Source of the DNA: an uncultured Alkaliphilus sp.
GTDB taxonomy: Bacteria > Bacillota > Clostridia > Peptostreptococcales > Natronincolaceae
Direction of reading: 5' to 3'
Length of the DNA: 63,838 nucleotides
NCBI GenBank assembly: GCA_938074565.1
Contig: CALJEQ010000036.1
Location: forward strand, 1 to 63,838
The first letter of the stretch is position 1, and the number at the start of each line of letters is the position of its first letter. Shown piece by piece: positions 1-7,608 of the stretch. Position numbers and translations under genes: made by a program. The notes below the pieces were generated by a model. That model was not told where the DNA came from, ran no database searches, and saw only the letters and a program-made list of their open reading frames with translations.

Positions 1-133
1 CAGACCGAGGTTTTGCCTAAGGCTTCCTTCAGATTCCACCTCACGGTGGACACCCTTGCCTTCGGCTAGTGGTTCCCACTACCAAGCCCACAGCGGACTT
101 TCACCGCCAAGTTATCGCCCATGCTGGGCACAC
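1..133 (-). mobile_element. Group IIC intron, 5' end (cut by window edge)
   Basis: Read on the minus strand, the sequence starts GTGTGCCCAGCATGGGC at base 133 and continues with segments such as CAAGGGTGTCC, GGAATCTGAAGGAAGC and CCTCGGTCTG. These match, from memory, the domain I start of the Oceanobacillus iheyensis group IIC intron. The first intron base lies right after the T-run of the peroxiredoxin terminator, which is the known target preference of class C introns. The rest of the ribozyme and any reverse transcriptase lie outside the window. A 62-codon plus-strand reading frame over this stretch is only the antisense of the RNA. The call is firm for a group II intron and good for class C. 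Confidence 0.85.
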
Positions 134-165
134 GAGAAAAAGAGCTTGATGTTTCCATCAAACTC
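134..165 (-). terminator. Intrinsic terminator of the peroxiredoxin gene
   Basis: On the minus strand a 10-bp stem (GAGTTTGATG with CATCAAGCTC, one G-U pair) closes a GAAA loop and is followed by TTTTTCTC. It starts 15 bases after the peroxiredoxin stop codon. The group IIC intron begins immediately after its T-run. Confidence 0.85.
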
Positions 166-180
166 TGTAATACCATGTTA

Positions 181-720
181 TTATAACATTTCATCTCCTG
201 GCTTCCAATCAATTGGACACAACCCACCAGCCTTTAATCCTTGAAGTACTCTTAGGGTTTCTTCCACACTTCTTCCTACGTTTAGGTCATGTACTACTGA
301 ATATCTTAATATTCCTTCTGGATCTATAATAAATAATCCCCTTAAAGCTATTCCTTCTTCTTCTACCAATACTCCATAGTCCCTTGCTACTTTTTGAGTC
401 ATATCGGAAGCCAATGGGAATGCTAATTTCCCTAATCCCCCTTGATCATGGGCTGCATTAATCCAAGCTTTATGGGAATGTTCGCTATCTGTACTTACCC
501 CTATTATTTCTGCGTTTAATTTGTTAAATTCTTCAATTTTTCCATTATATCCTTTAATCTCAGTTGGGCAAACAAAAGTAAAATCTAATGGATAAAAAAA
601 CATTACTAACCATTTCCCTTTATAGTCTTCCAGTGAAACTCTACCAAAATTTTTACCTTCACCATCTACTGTTTTCATTTCAAAATGTGGTGCTTTTAAA
701 CCTACCATTCTTTGTGTCAT
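181..720 (-). CDS. 2-Cys peroxiredoxin (AhpC/Prx1 type)
   Basis: Product of 179 aa, typical of the AhpC/Prx1 family, which reduces hydrogen peroxide and organic peroxides in the cytoplasm using thioredoxin or AhpF-like reductants. The peroxidatic motif DFTFVCPTE places the active Cys at residue 51. The resolving Cys is at 168 in GLCPIDWKPG, so this is a typical 2-Cys enzyme. The start ATG has AGGAGG seven bases upstream. It is a single-gene unit with its own terminator. No reductase gene is adjacent, so the electron donor cannot be read from context. Cys, not selenocysteine, is encoded at the active site. Confidence 0.95.
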   Translation of the reverse strand: MTQRMVGLKAPHFEMKTVDGEGKNFGRVSLEDYKGKWLVMFFYPLDFTFVCPTEIKGYNGKIEEFNKLNAEIIGVSTDSEHSHKAWINAAHDQGGLGKLAFPLASDMTQKVARDYGVLVEEEGIALRGLFIIDPEGILRYSVVHDLNVGRSVEETLRVLQGLKAGGLCPIDWKPGDEML

Positions 721-931
721 TTTATGTACCTCCTATATATTATAATTTTATTTTTTTGTTATGCACTATATTTATAACCCTTGTCCATTTTTTTAAACAG
801 TAATTTTTATTTTTTGATATTATTTATCGATTCGCTTAGTTTAAGTATACGTTTTCTTTTTTGTTGAATATTACCCTCTTTATATAATGTGTATTAGACC
901 GTTTTTTATGTATTTTATTATTATTTAAAAA

Positions 932-966
932 AAGTATAAGTTGTTATCCATAAACAACTTATACTT
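932..966 (-). terminator. Intrinsic terminator of the cadC-cadA unit
   Basis: A 14-bp stem (AAGTATAAGTTGTT and its complement) with a short loop lies 16 bases past the ATPase stop. A-rich and T-rich flanks on both sides mean it can work in both directions. In minus reading the hairpin is followed by TTTTTTAA. Confidence 0.8.
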
Positions 967-981
967 TTTAGGTGTTTTTCT

Positions 982-3138
982 TTATTCATTTGTTTTCTTT
1001 AATAATCTCATACCATTTAATATAACGATGATTGCCGCTCCTGTATCTGCAAACACTGCCATCCATAAGTTAGCCATACCTAAAAAGGTCAATATCATAA
1101 AAGCTAGTTTTACAATCACAGAAAAGCATATATTCTCTTTGATTATCCTCAAGGTTCTACGGCTTAAATCCGCTACATAAGCAACTTTAGTTAAATCATC
1201 TCCCATAAGGGTTATGTCGGCTGTTTCTAAAGCAACATCTGTCCCTGCTACCCCCATGGCTATTCCAACGGTGGCAGTGGCTAAAGCAGGAGCATCGTTT
1301 ATTCCATCTCCAATCATAGCTACCTTTCCCACTTGTTTTACTAAATCTTCAACATATTTTAATTTATCCTCTGGCATTAACCCTGACCTATAGTCTTCGA
1401 TTCCTACTTGGTTTGCCACTGCCTTTGCTGTAACTTCATGATCCCCTGTTAGCATTACAATATGGTTGATCCCAATTTTCTTTAAAGAACTAATAGCTTT
1501 TTTACTGTCTTTCCTTATGGTATCAACTACAGTAAAGAGAGCAATAATATTTTTGCTATTTCCCATTAGTATAACTGTCTTTCCTGTATTTTGATAATTT
1601 TGTATTTTTTCCTTTATTGTGAAATCAATATTTACGTCTTCAAATAATTTATTGTTCCCTAAATAGTAAAGTTCTCCCTCTACTATACCTTTAATCCCTT
1701 TACCTAAGAGGGCTTCAAATGAGTCTACTTTAAGATTGAAATTAATATTTTTTTCCTTAGCTTTATTTACAAATGCTTTACCAATAGGATGTTCTGATCC
1801 CTTTTCTAGAGCAGCTGCTATTCCTAATAAGTTAATAGACTGGTTGTTTTCTAATATTTCTACATCCATCACTTTAGATTTACCTTCTGTTAATGTTCCT
1901 GTTTTGTCAAAGGCAATACATTTAATTCTACCAGTTTCTTCTAAATAAGCCCCTCCTTTTATTAATATTCCTTGCCGTGATGCATTACCTATAGCCGAAA
2001 CTATAGATACTGGCGTTGATATTACTAAGGCACAAGGACAAGAAATAACCAATAATATTAAGGCTTTTTTAAGCCATATTTCAAAGTCTAAACCAAAAAC
2101 TAAAGTAGGAATTATTGCCACACCCACCGCTAAAGCTACAACTATTGGGGTGTAATATTTGGCGAAGTTATCTACTAATTGTTGTGAAGGTGCTTTTTTA
2201 CCTTGTGCCTCTTCAACCATATTCATAATTTTTGATAGGGTTGTATCTTCTACTAATTTTGTTACTTTTACTTCTAATAGTCCCTGTTGATTAATGGTGG
2301 CAGCAAAGACTTCGTCCCCCACTTGTTTTTCAACCGGTATAGATTCTCCTGTTATGGGGGCTTGATTAATGGTAGAATACCCTTTTATAACTTCTCCATC
2401 TATGGGAATTTTTGACCCTGGTTTAATGATAATAATATCTCCTATTTTAAGATCTTCAACATTAACTAATATTTCTTCTTCCCCTGCTTTTAAAAGGGCT
2501 TCATTTGGAGCTAGCTCCATTAATGCTTCAATTGATTTCCTAGTTTGACCCATTGTATAGTTTTGCAAAGTGTTTCCTACAGAGAACAAAAATACCACAG
2601 CTGCTCCCTCTGACCATTCCCCTAAAAATGCTGCCCCCACCACAGCTACTGTCATTAGAAAATTCATATCTAAACTAAACATTTTTAGAGAATTAAAGCC
2701 ACTTTTTCCAATATAGTACCCACCTATTAGTATGGATAGAGCATAAAGGGGTACTATAATTTCTTTTTCTGCCTTTAGAGTATTTAATATTATTGCAATG
2801 GTAAATAAAACTCCTGATATAATGGTAAGTCTTAATTTTTTATCTTTGTACCATAATGTTTTTTCCTTTTTATCTTGTCTACTGGTCATTAGTGTTTTAG
2901 TTATTATTCTTCCTTTATGACCTGTGAATTCAATGGCTTCTATTAAATCATTTTGATCTATATTATCTAAATGTTTTACTATTAATTTTCCAGAAGTAAA
3001 AATTAGGTTTGCTTCTTTTACACCATCCACCAACTTTACACTTTTCTCAACCTTGAGAGCGCACTCAGGTCAGTCTACTCCCTCCACCAATATTAAGGTG
3101 GTAACCTCTTTCATATCTTGTTTTGTGATTGCTTCCAT
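982..3138 (-). CDS. cadA: Heavy-metal P1B-type ATPase, candidate selenoprotein (in-frame UGA)
   Basis: The frame from ATG 3138 (GGGGG Shine-Dalgarno, 16 bases after the regulator gene) to the stop at 982 encodes 718 residues but has an in-frame TGA at codon 23 (3070-3072). The TGA falls on the first Cys of the metal-binding GMDCxxC motif, here read as GVD-(TGA)-PEC. Without readthrough only a weak TTG at 3033 would give a product, lacking a whole heavy-metal-associated domain. Downstream the enzyme is complete: actuator TGES, transmembrane CPC (about 367-369), phosphorylated Asp in DKTGT (about 411), the HP motif and GDGINDAP. P1B ATPases with this layout export Cd, Zn, Pb or Co. Pairing with a CadC-type repressor supports that range. 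Either TGA encodes Sec or it is a nonsense mutation or sequencing error; the symbol reflects family only. Confidence 0.85.
3037..3072 (-). promoter_or_regulatory. Candidate UGA recoding site with bacterial SECIS-like hairpin
   Basis: UGA at 3072-3070 is followed after six bases by a stem UGCGCUCUC pairing with GAG-(AAA bulge)-AGUGUA, with apical loop AAGGUU. The loop GG lies 18-19 bases after the UGA. In E. coli fdhF, where SelB binds an AGGUCU loop, the corresponding spacing is about 19-20. The hairpin lies inside the coding region, as bacterial SECIS elements do. The pairing contains two G-U pairs and a bulge, and no folding energy was computed. Confidence 0.5.
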
Positions 3139-3154
3139 ACTAATATGCCCCCTT

Positions 3155-3517
3155 TTAACGATGTTTTACATGGGCTAACCCCTGTTGCAACACATCTATA
3201 ACATGATTATCATCTAACGAATAATAAATGACTTTTCCTTCTCTCCTAAACTTAACTAATCTTGCTGACTTTAATACCCTTAGTTGATGGGATATGGCGG
3301 ATTGATTCATTTCTAGTACCGCAGCTATATCACATACACACATTTCCGTTTGAAATAAAGCATGTAATATTTTGATTCTTGTGGCATCCCCAAAGACTTT
3401 AAAAAATTCCGTTAGTTCATTTATTGTATTATCATTTAACATGTTATCTTTAGCCACTTTTACGTCTTCTTCATGGATACATTGTATTTCACATACTTCT
3501 ATCAATTTCTTTCCCAT
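3155..3517 (-). CDS. cadC: ArsR/SmtB-family metal sensor, CadC-like repressor
   Basis: Product of 120 aa with a winged-helix ArsR fold. It carries both classic metal sites. The alpha3N site is C9/C13 in the N-terminal CEIQC plus C60/C62 in EMCVCD. The alpha5 site is D103-x-H105-x10-H116-x2-H119. This combination is that of staphylococcal CadC, which releases DNA on binding Cd, Pb or Zn. It is the first gene of a two-gene operon with the P-type ATPase. A perfect inverted repeat sits between its -10 element and its start, so it most likely represses itself and the pump. The Shine-Dalgarno is a run of eight Gs. Confidence 0.92.
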   Translation of the reverse strand: MGKKLIEVCEIQCIHEEDVKVAKDNMLNDNTINELTEFFKVFGDATRIKILHALFQTEMCVCDIAAVLEMNQSAISHQLRVLKSARLVKFRREGKVIYYSLDDNHVIDVLQQGLAHVKHR

Positions 3518-3535
3518 TATTCATCCCCCCCCGTT

Positions 3536-3563
3536 ATACATATGAATAACTGTTCATATGTAT
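3536..3563. promoter_or_regulatory. CadC operator, perfect inverted repeat
   Basis: ATACATATGAA and its exact complement are separated by six bases (TAACTG). The 11-6-11 palindrome lies just downstream of the -10 box of the cadC promoter, over the expected transcription start. This is the usual place for ArsR-family operators. Confidence 0.8.
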
Positions 3564-3573
3564 TTATATCCCT

Positions 3574-3602
3574 ATTGTATTACCACTTACTGGTGATGTC
3601 AA
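3574..3602 (-). promoter_or_regulatory. cadC-cadA promoter
   Basis: The minus strand has TTGACA (3602-3597), a 17-base spacer and TACAAT (3579-3574), a near-consensus vegetative promoter placed directly upstream of the operator. Confidence 0.8.
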
Positions 3603-3666
3603 TAGAAATCCAAGCCTTTTTATGCTAAAATAATATAGATAAAAATCTATCACTTGGAGGGATTTT

Positions 3667-4707
3667 ATGAGTACAATCAATAGAAGCATTAAAATTAATC
3701 AACATAATGTTAAAAATAGGATTATAATGCCCCCTTTAGTATGCTTTAATTGGGCAGATGATGAAGGGTTTGAAACCGTTAATAGAGGGGATCATTATGG
3801 TAAGCGGGCAAAGGGGGGTACTGGTTTAATTATTGTGGAAGCAACTGCCATTGCTAAGGAAGGGCGTATCATTGATACTATGCTGGGTTTATGGAAGGAT
3901 GAACATGTCCCTCAATTTCAAAAAATAGCTAAAAATTGTCATGATGAAGAAACGGTTGTTATTGTTCAACTTGTTCATGCTGGTATGAAGTCTGTAGGTT
4001 CTCCTGTTTATTCTTCTACGGCTGTTGAGATGGAAGATAAGGTATGCCTAGAAATGTCTATTGCAGATATTGAAAAGGTAAAAGAAGACTTTGTATCTGC
4101 TGCTGTAAGGGCTAAGGAAGCTGGTATTGATGGGGTTGAAATTCATGGTGCCCACGGTTATCTGCTTAGTCAATTTACTTCTAAGGAAGTTAATAAAAGA
4201 ACAGATTTATATGGTGGTTCATTGGAAAATCGACTTAGGTTACCTATGGAGATTGTGAAAGAGGTAAGAATTGCTACAGGAGATGATTTTATTATCTGCT
4301 ATCGTTTCGGGGTAAATGACCCTACTTTAGAGGAGGATAAATATTTTGCTAAAAAGTTAGAGGAACTAGGTGTTGATTTGTTAAATGTATCTGCTGGTAT
4401 CGGTGGTAATAACATTGCTGTGCCAGAAGATTTTCCTTTTGCGAATATCACCTATATGGGAACTGCTCTGCATAATGAAGTAGATATTCCTGTTGCTTGT
4501 GTTTTTGGTATTAAGGAACCTCATCAGGCCGAGTATCTTTTAAATAATGACATGATTGATATGGTGGCAGTGGGTAGAGGTCTTTTAGCTGACCCTGAAT
4601 GGGTGAATAAAGCCACTAAAAATGTAAAAGTTAATATTTGTTATCATTGTTTGCCCCGTTGTAAATATAGTGTTGATGGGAATACTTGTCCTTGGGTTTG
4701 TAAATAG
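3667..4707 (+). CDS. NADH:flavin oxidoreductase, Old Yellow Enzyme family
   Basis: Product of 346 aa forming one FMN-binding TIM barrel, related to YqjM and the N-terminal domain of 2,4-dienoyl-CoA reductases. Family marks include the N-terminal KNRIIMPP, the substrate-binding histidines in EIHGAHGYLLSQF, NKRTDLYGGSLENR and the phosphate-binding VAVGRGLLADPEW near the C-terminus. These enzymes reduce activated C=C bonds with NAD(P)H. Unlike YqjM the tail is Cys-rich (CYHC, C, CPWVC), recalling the 4Fe-4S loop of the longer dienoyl-CoA reductase group, yet no FAD/NAD domain follows. The Shine-Dalgarno GGAGGG precedes the ATG. The gene is divergent from cadC and alone in its unit. Confidence 0.88.
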   Translation: MSTINRSIKINQHNVKNRIIMPPLVCFNWADDEGFETVNRGDHYGKRAKGGTGLIIVEATAIAKEGRIIDTMLGLWKDEHVPQFQKIAKNCHDEETVVIVQLVHAGMKSVGSPVYSSTAVEMEDKVCLEMSIADIEKVKEDFVSAAVRAKEAGIDGVEIHGAHGYLLSQFTSKEVNKRTDLYGGSLENRLRLPMEIVKEVRIATGDDFIICYRFGVNDPTLEEDKYFAKKLEELGVDLLNVSAGIGGNNIAVPEDFPFANITYMGTALHNEVDIPVACVFGIKEPHQAEYLLNNDMIDMVAVGRGLLADPEWVNKATKNVKVNICYHCLPRCKYSVDGNTCPWVCK

Positions 4708-4724
4708 TCCTTAATAATAAATTA

Positions 4725-4754
4725 GCCTTAGGTCTATTTTTATAGTCCTAAGGC
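4725..4754. terminator. Hairpin between convergent OYE and peptide genes
   Basis: GCCTTAGG and CCTAAGGC enclose an inner CTAT/ATAG stem with a T4 loop. It lies 18 bases after the reductase stop and about 100 bases after the peptide gene on the other strand, so it may end both. Neither side has a long T-run. Confidence 0.55.
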
Positions 4755-4857
4755 CTCACTTACTTTAATTAAATATAACTCTTTTAATTCTCTAAAAATA
4801 TGAGTTATCACTTATATTACCATCAATTAATCTCTTATACATTGTAGTGTGTAATTG

Positions 4858-5013
4858 TTAGTCTCTAATAGGAGATGGATCACCCATAGTGCTAAATAGA
4901 ACACCAAAGGTGGTAATGTTATTATTAATAAGACTTTTCATCGTTAAACCAATACATGTCAAAAGAAAAGAACAAATCAATATAGACGCCAATAAACATT
5001 TTAATTTTTTCAT
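4858..5013 (-). CDS. Exported signalling-peptide precursor, candidate (51 aa)
   Basis: A 51-codon frame absent from routine gene calls. ATG 5013 is preceded by GGGGG at good spacing, and that Shine-Dalgarno overlaps the stop codon of the upstream regulator (10-base gap), which implies coupling. The product starts with a charged MKKLK followed by a hydrophobic stretch of about 18 residues (a Sec signal), then a short polar tail ending STMGDPSPIRD. Position, size and layout match the PapR, NprX and Phr pro-peptides that lie directly after their RRNPP receptor genes. The mature peptide is probably a short piece of the C-terminal tail, but the cleavage sites are unknown. A small exported protein of another function is possible. 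Confidence 0.72.
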   Translation of the reverse strand: MKKLKCLLASILICSFLLTCIGLTMKSLINNNITTFGVLFSTMGDPSPIRD

Positions 5014-5023
5014 AAGAGACCCC

Positions 5024-6367
5024 CTATATATAATAATGATTTATAGATAAATAGCTTTTTCTAGCTTTGGTCATATATTCTACACCCTTTTCTACTTCAC
5101 CTGCTAGACAATATACTTCTCCTAATAAAATATTTAAATCATTTTCTTTTGCATTTATATTACTTTTTATTATGAATTTTTCAGCGTCCCTTAGGTGATT
5201 TAAAGCATTGTCATAATCCTTTAATAGGATGTATGTTTCAGCTAAAGTAAACCTAAAATTTATAACCATTTCATTATTATTTAATTCTCTAGCTAATACA
5301 ATTCCTTCATTTAAAGTATCCAATGCTTTATCATATCTATCTGATTCTAAATAACATTTAGATTTAGTTAAGTATATCCATAAACTTTCATTAGGATTAA
5401 CTTGTTCTATTAAATTAAAGGCTTTTTCAACATTGTCCAGTGCCTTTTCTATTTCATTATATTTAATACAACATATTGCATAATTTTCATATGCTAAAAA
5501 CAAAGTATTGACACTTAACTCATCCTGCATCTGTATTAATTTATTATACAACTTTTCTGCTCGTTCATTATTATTAAGTTCTCTATAGGTATTTGCCTCT
5601 AATAGAAACAATTGCCCATAATATTTATTATAAAACTGGTTATTTTTCCACTGGGTTTCTTTTAATTTATTTATATTTTGTAGTGCCATATCATATTTTT
5701 GTATTTTTCTATAACAAATAATTAAGTTTAAACTTGCTTGCATTCTTATTTTTTCTTTGTTTAATATGTTATGTTCTACAGTGATGTCGTATGCCTTTGA
5801 ATAATTGTTTATAGCTTGGTCTATCATCATCAACATATGGTAACAAGAACCAATATAGTTATAGACCTTTGCCATATCATCATACCTTTTTTCTTCAACG
5901 TAATAGATTAGTACATCAGAGTAATCCCTTATGGCACAATTATATTGATAACTGTAGTAGAAAAAATCGCCTCTGATAAGTAGTAACTCCATTTTTTCTT
6001 TATGTAAATTCCATTGATTTACTAAACCCATAATTTTGTCTATAGCCTGTGAAGTTAGTTTTAGATCACAATTTTTTAATGCAACTTGTTCCTTTAAAAA
6101 GGCTAAATCTTCATGAATCTCCTTTGTTACACAATCTACTTCTGTTTCCATTAAAAATTCTGGAGTTATTTCTTTTCCCATATTTTTATAATATTTATTT
6201 AAACAGTCAGCAATGGAACTTGCAACACTCCACGTTAGCCCTCTTTTATTTCTTTCAATCATACTTACTAAAGATTTTGAAACCTCTCCATTTGTGATGT
6301 CTTCTTGTTTTAGTCCAATATCTACTCTAAGTTTTTTTATTTTTTCCCCTGGCGTTAGTACCTCCAT
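5024..6367 (-). CDS. HTH-TPR transcriptional regulator, RRNPP-like
   Basis: Product of 447 aa. Residues about 6-65 form an XRE-type helix-turn-helix (GEKIKKLRVDIGLKQEDI...SLVSMIERNKRGLT). From about 130 to the end come repeated helical pairs of tetratricopeptide type, for example YNYIGSCYHMLMMIDQAINNY and RFTLAETYILLKDYDNALNHL. This order and length match the PlcR/NprR/Rgg-related receptors, where the TPR domain binds a re-imported peptide and alters DNA binding. A signal-peptide gene follows 10 bases downstream. The target genes are not evident; the regulator and its peptide may autoregulate. The start is ATG 6367 with GAGGGGG rather far (about 12 bases) upstream. Confidence 0.88.
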   Translation of the reverse strand: MEVLTPGEKIKKLRVDIGLKQEDITNGEVSKSLVSMIERNKRGLTWSVASSIADCLNKYYKNMGKEITPEFLMETEVDCVTKEIHEDLAFLKEQVALKNCDLKLTSQAIDKIMGLVNQWNLHKEKMELLLIRGDFFYYSYQYNCAIRDYSDVLIYYVEEKRYDDMAKVYNYIGSCYHMLMMIDQAINNYSKAYDITVEHNILNKEKIRMQASLNLIICYRKIQKYDMALQNINKLKETQWKNNQFYNKYYGQLFLLEANTYRELNNNERAEKLYNKLIQMQDELSVNTLFLAYENYAICCIKYNEIEKALDNVEKAFNLIEQVNPNESLWIYLTKSKCYLESDRYDKALDTLNEGIVLARELNNNEMVINFRFTLAETYILLKDYDNALNHLRDAEKFIIKSNINAKENDLNILLGEVYCLAGEVEKGVEYMTKARKSYLSINHYYI

Positions 6368-6660
6368 GTAATATTCTTACCCCCTCTGTTTGTTAGTGTA
6401 AAAAATCATTTATTATAATTTAAAATTTCTCCATAAAAAATGTTTTATCTACAGCTAACCCGTTACATTTATTATATTCAAATTATACTATACATTTAAC
6501 TAGTATTCAACATGATAGTTAACGCTGTACTTATTTAAACCCTACTATTTATATATATACACATTATTGTTTTTTACACATATGTATCTTGTAAACTATT
6601 AACTCGATCTAATTACTATAGATTTTTCTTGTACAGTTTCTTTTACCCATTTATTCTATA
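6368..6660. other. AT-rich upstream region of the RRNPP regulator
   Basis: No gene is seen. It holds a TATAAT on the minus strand near 6413-6420 that may serve the regulator, without a good -35 box. Otherwise it is featureless AT-rich DNA. Confidence 0.4.
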
Positions 6661-6702
6661 AAAAGAGGGTTTCATCTATGACTGAGATGAAACCCTCTTT
6701 TT
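6661..6702. terminator. Strong bidirectional terminator
   Basis: AAAAGAGGGTTTCATCT and its complement form a 17-bp stem with a 7-base loop, flanked by A and T runs. It lies about 70 bases past the stop of the FMN-binding protein gene and most likely terminates it. Confidence 0.9.
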
Positions 6703-6772
6703 AATACATATTCTATTAATACTACAGTTTAAACCTATTATATTAACCAACTATGTTTAAACTATACTTATT

Positions 6773-7420
6773 CTAGTATTTATAAACCCCTCTATTTAAA
6801 GCATCTCTAACAGCAGAAATTACTTTACCTGATCTAAGGGTAGCCCCTGTAAAAGTATCTACATTTTCTTTTACAATGTTTTCAGGTTTATATAAATCTG
6901 AAAGACTTACTGTAATATCTTTACCCACAAGGTAGTTAATTAATTGTTCGTGTTGTCCTTTTAGTCCGACAATTAATTGGTCTTCTTTTTCTGTACGATA
7001 ATCTTTGTTTCCATAATATAATTGTCTAAAGGAAATAGAAGCTACTTTATTGTTTTCTAGTTTGAACTCTACAGCTACTTGAATATCGCCTCTGTCTGCA
7101 AAGAAACCTCTATACGTTCCATCTTCGTAGCTTACACCTTTAACTACTGGAGTTACTGGTGTTGCTGTTTCTCCCTTTTCGCCAATGGTAATTGATTGGG
7201 TCTTTCCATCCCAAACTACTTCCTTACCTAGTTTTTCTGATACAAATCTTACTGGTACATATGTAGTTCCTTCATGGATAAAGGCACTTTGTTGAGTTGA
7301 TGTTCCATTAATAAAGAATTTTAATGATTGCAGAGATACTTCAAGTTTTGCCCCTGTTGCATAAACTGCACCACTCATTAATGTTGCACCTATTAATAGA
7401 CCCGCGATAAACTTTTTCAT
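6773..7420 (-). CDS. Exported FMN-binding protein with copper-amine-oxidase N-terminal-like domain
   Basis: Product of 215 aa from ATG 7420 (AAAGGAGG upstream; a longer in-frame start is not supported). An N-terminal signal peptide (MKKFIAGLLIGATLMSGAVYA) is followed by a cell-surface domain of the copper-amine-oxidase-N/stalk type (FINGTSTQQSAFIHEGTTYV...) and, from about residue 100, an FMN_bind domain ending in DTFTGATLRSGKV. The last motif matches the D-x-x-(S/T)-G-A-T flavinylation site, where FMN is attached covalently to Thr. Such proteins carry electrons outside the membrane, for instance in flavin-based extracellular electron transfer. A Fur-like box at the promoter suggests iron control. 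No electron-transfer partner genes are adjacent. Confidence 0.88.
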   Translation of the reverse strand: MKKFIAGLLIGATLMSGAVYATGAKLEVSLQSLKFFINGTSTQQSAFIHEGTTYVPVRFVSEKLGKEVVWDGKTQSITIGEKGETATPVTPVVKGVSYEDGTYRGFFADRGDIQVAVEFKLENNKVASISFRQLYYGNKDYRTEKEDQLIVGLKGQHEQLINYLVGKDITVSLSDLYKPENIVKENVDTFTGATLRSGKVISAVRDALNRGVYKY

Positions 7421-7461
7421 TTGAAAACTTCCTCCTTTTGATAATAAGTAATTTATGATAT

Positions 7462-7476
7462 TGATAATTGTTATCA
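7462..7476. promoter_or_regulatory. Fur box
   Basis: TGATAATTGTTATCA differs at one base from the 7-1-7 Fur consensus TGATAATNATTATCA. It lies just downstream of the -10 of the FMN-binding protein gene, where a bound Fur would block transcription. Confidence 0.75.
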
Positions 7477-7483
7477 CTTTATT

Positions 7484-7512
7484 ATAATAACCTTCTTTTT
7501 ATAACTTGTCAA
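7484..7512 (-). promoter_or_regulatory. Promoter of the FMN-binding protein gene
   Basis: TTGACA (7512-7507), a 17-base spacer and TATTAT (7489-7484) on the minus strand. An overlapping TATAAT three bases further is an alternative -10. Confidence 0.7.
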
Positions 7513-7550
7513 TAATATTTTATAGGCTTAGTCTTCATGTTTGGAATTTA

Positions 7551-7580
7551 AACAAAAAAAACAAGAGTAATTACCTCTTG
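7551..7580 (-). terminator. Terminator of the two-gene membrane operon
   Basis: The minus strand reads CAAGAG, loop GTAATTA, CTCTTG, then eight Ts. It lies about 30 bases after the stop at 7609. Confidence 0.85.
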
Positions 7581-7608
7581 ATTTCTGATTTATTATTCAG
7601 TTTTTTAT

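Noticed and set aside
56..244. 62-codon plus-strand frame at the left end
   Set aside because: It is antisense to the group II intron 5' domain and to the end of the peroxiredoxin gene. No ribosome binding site.
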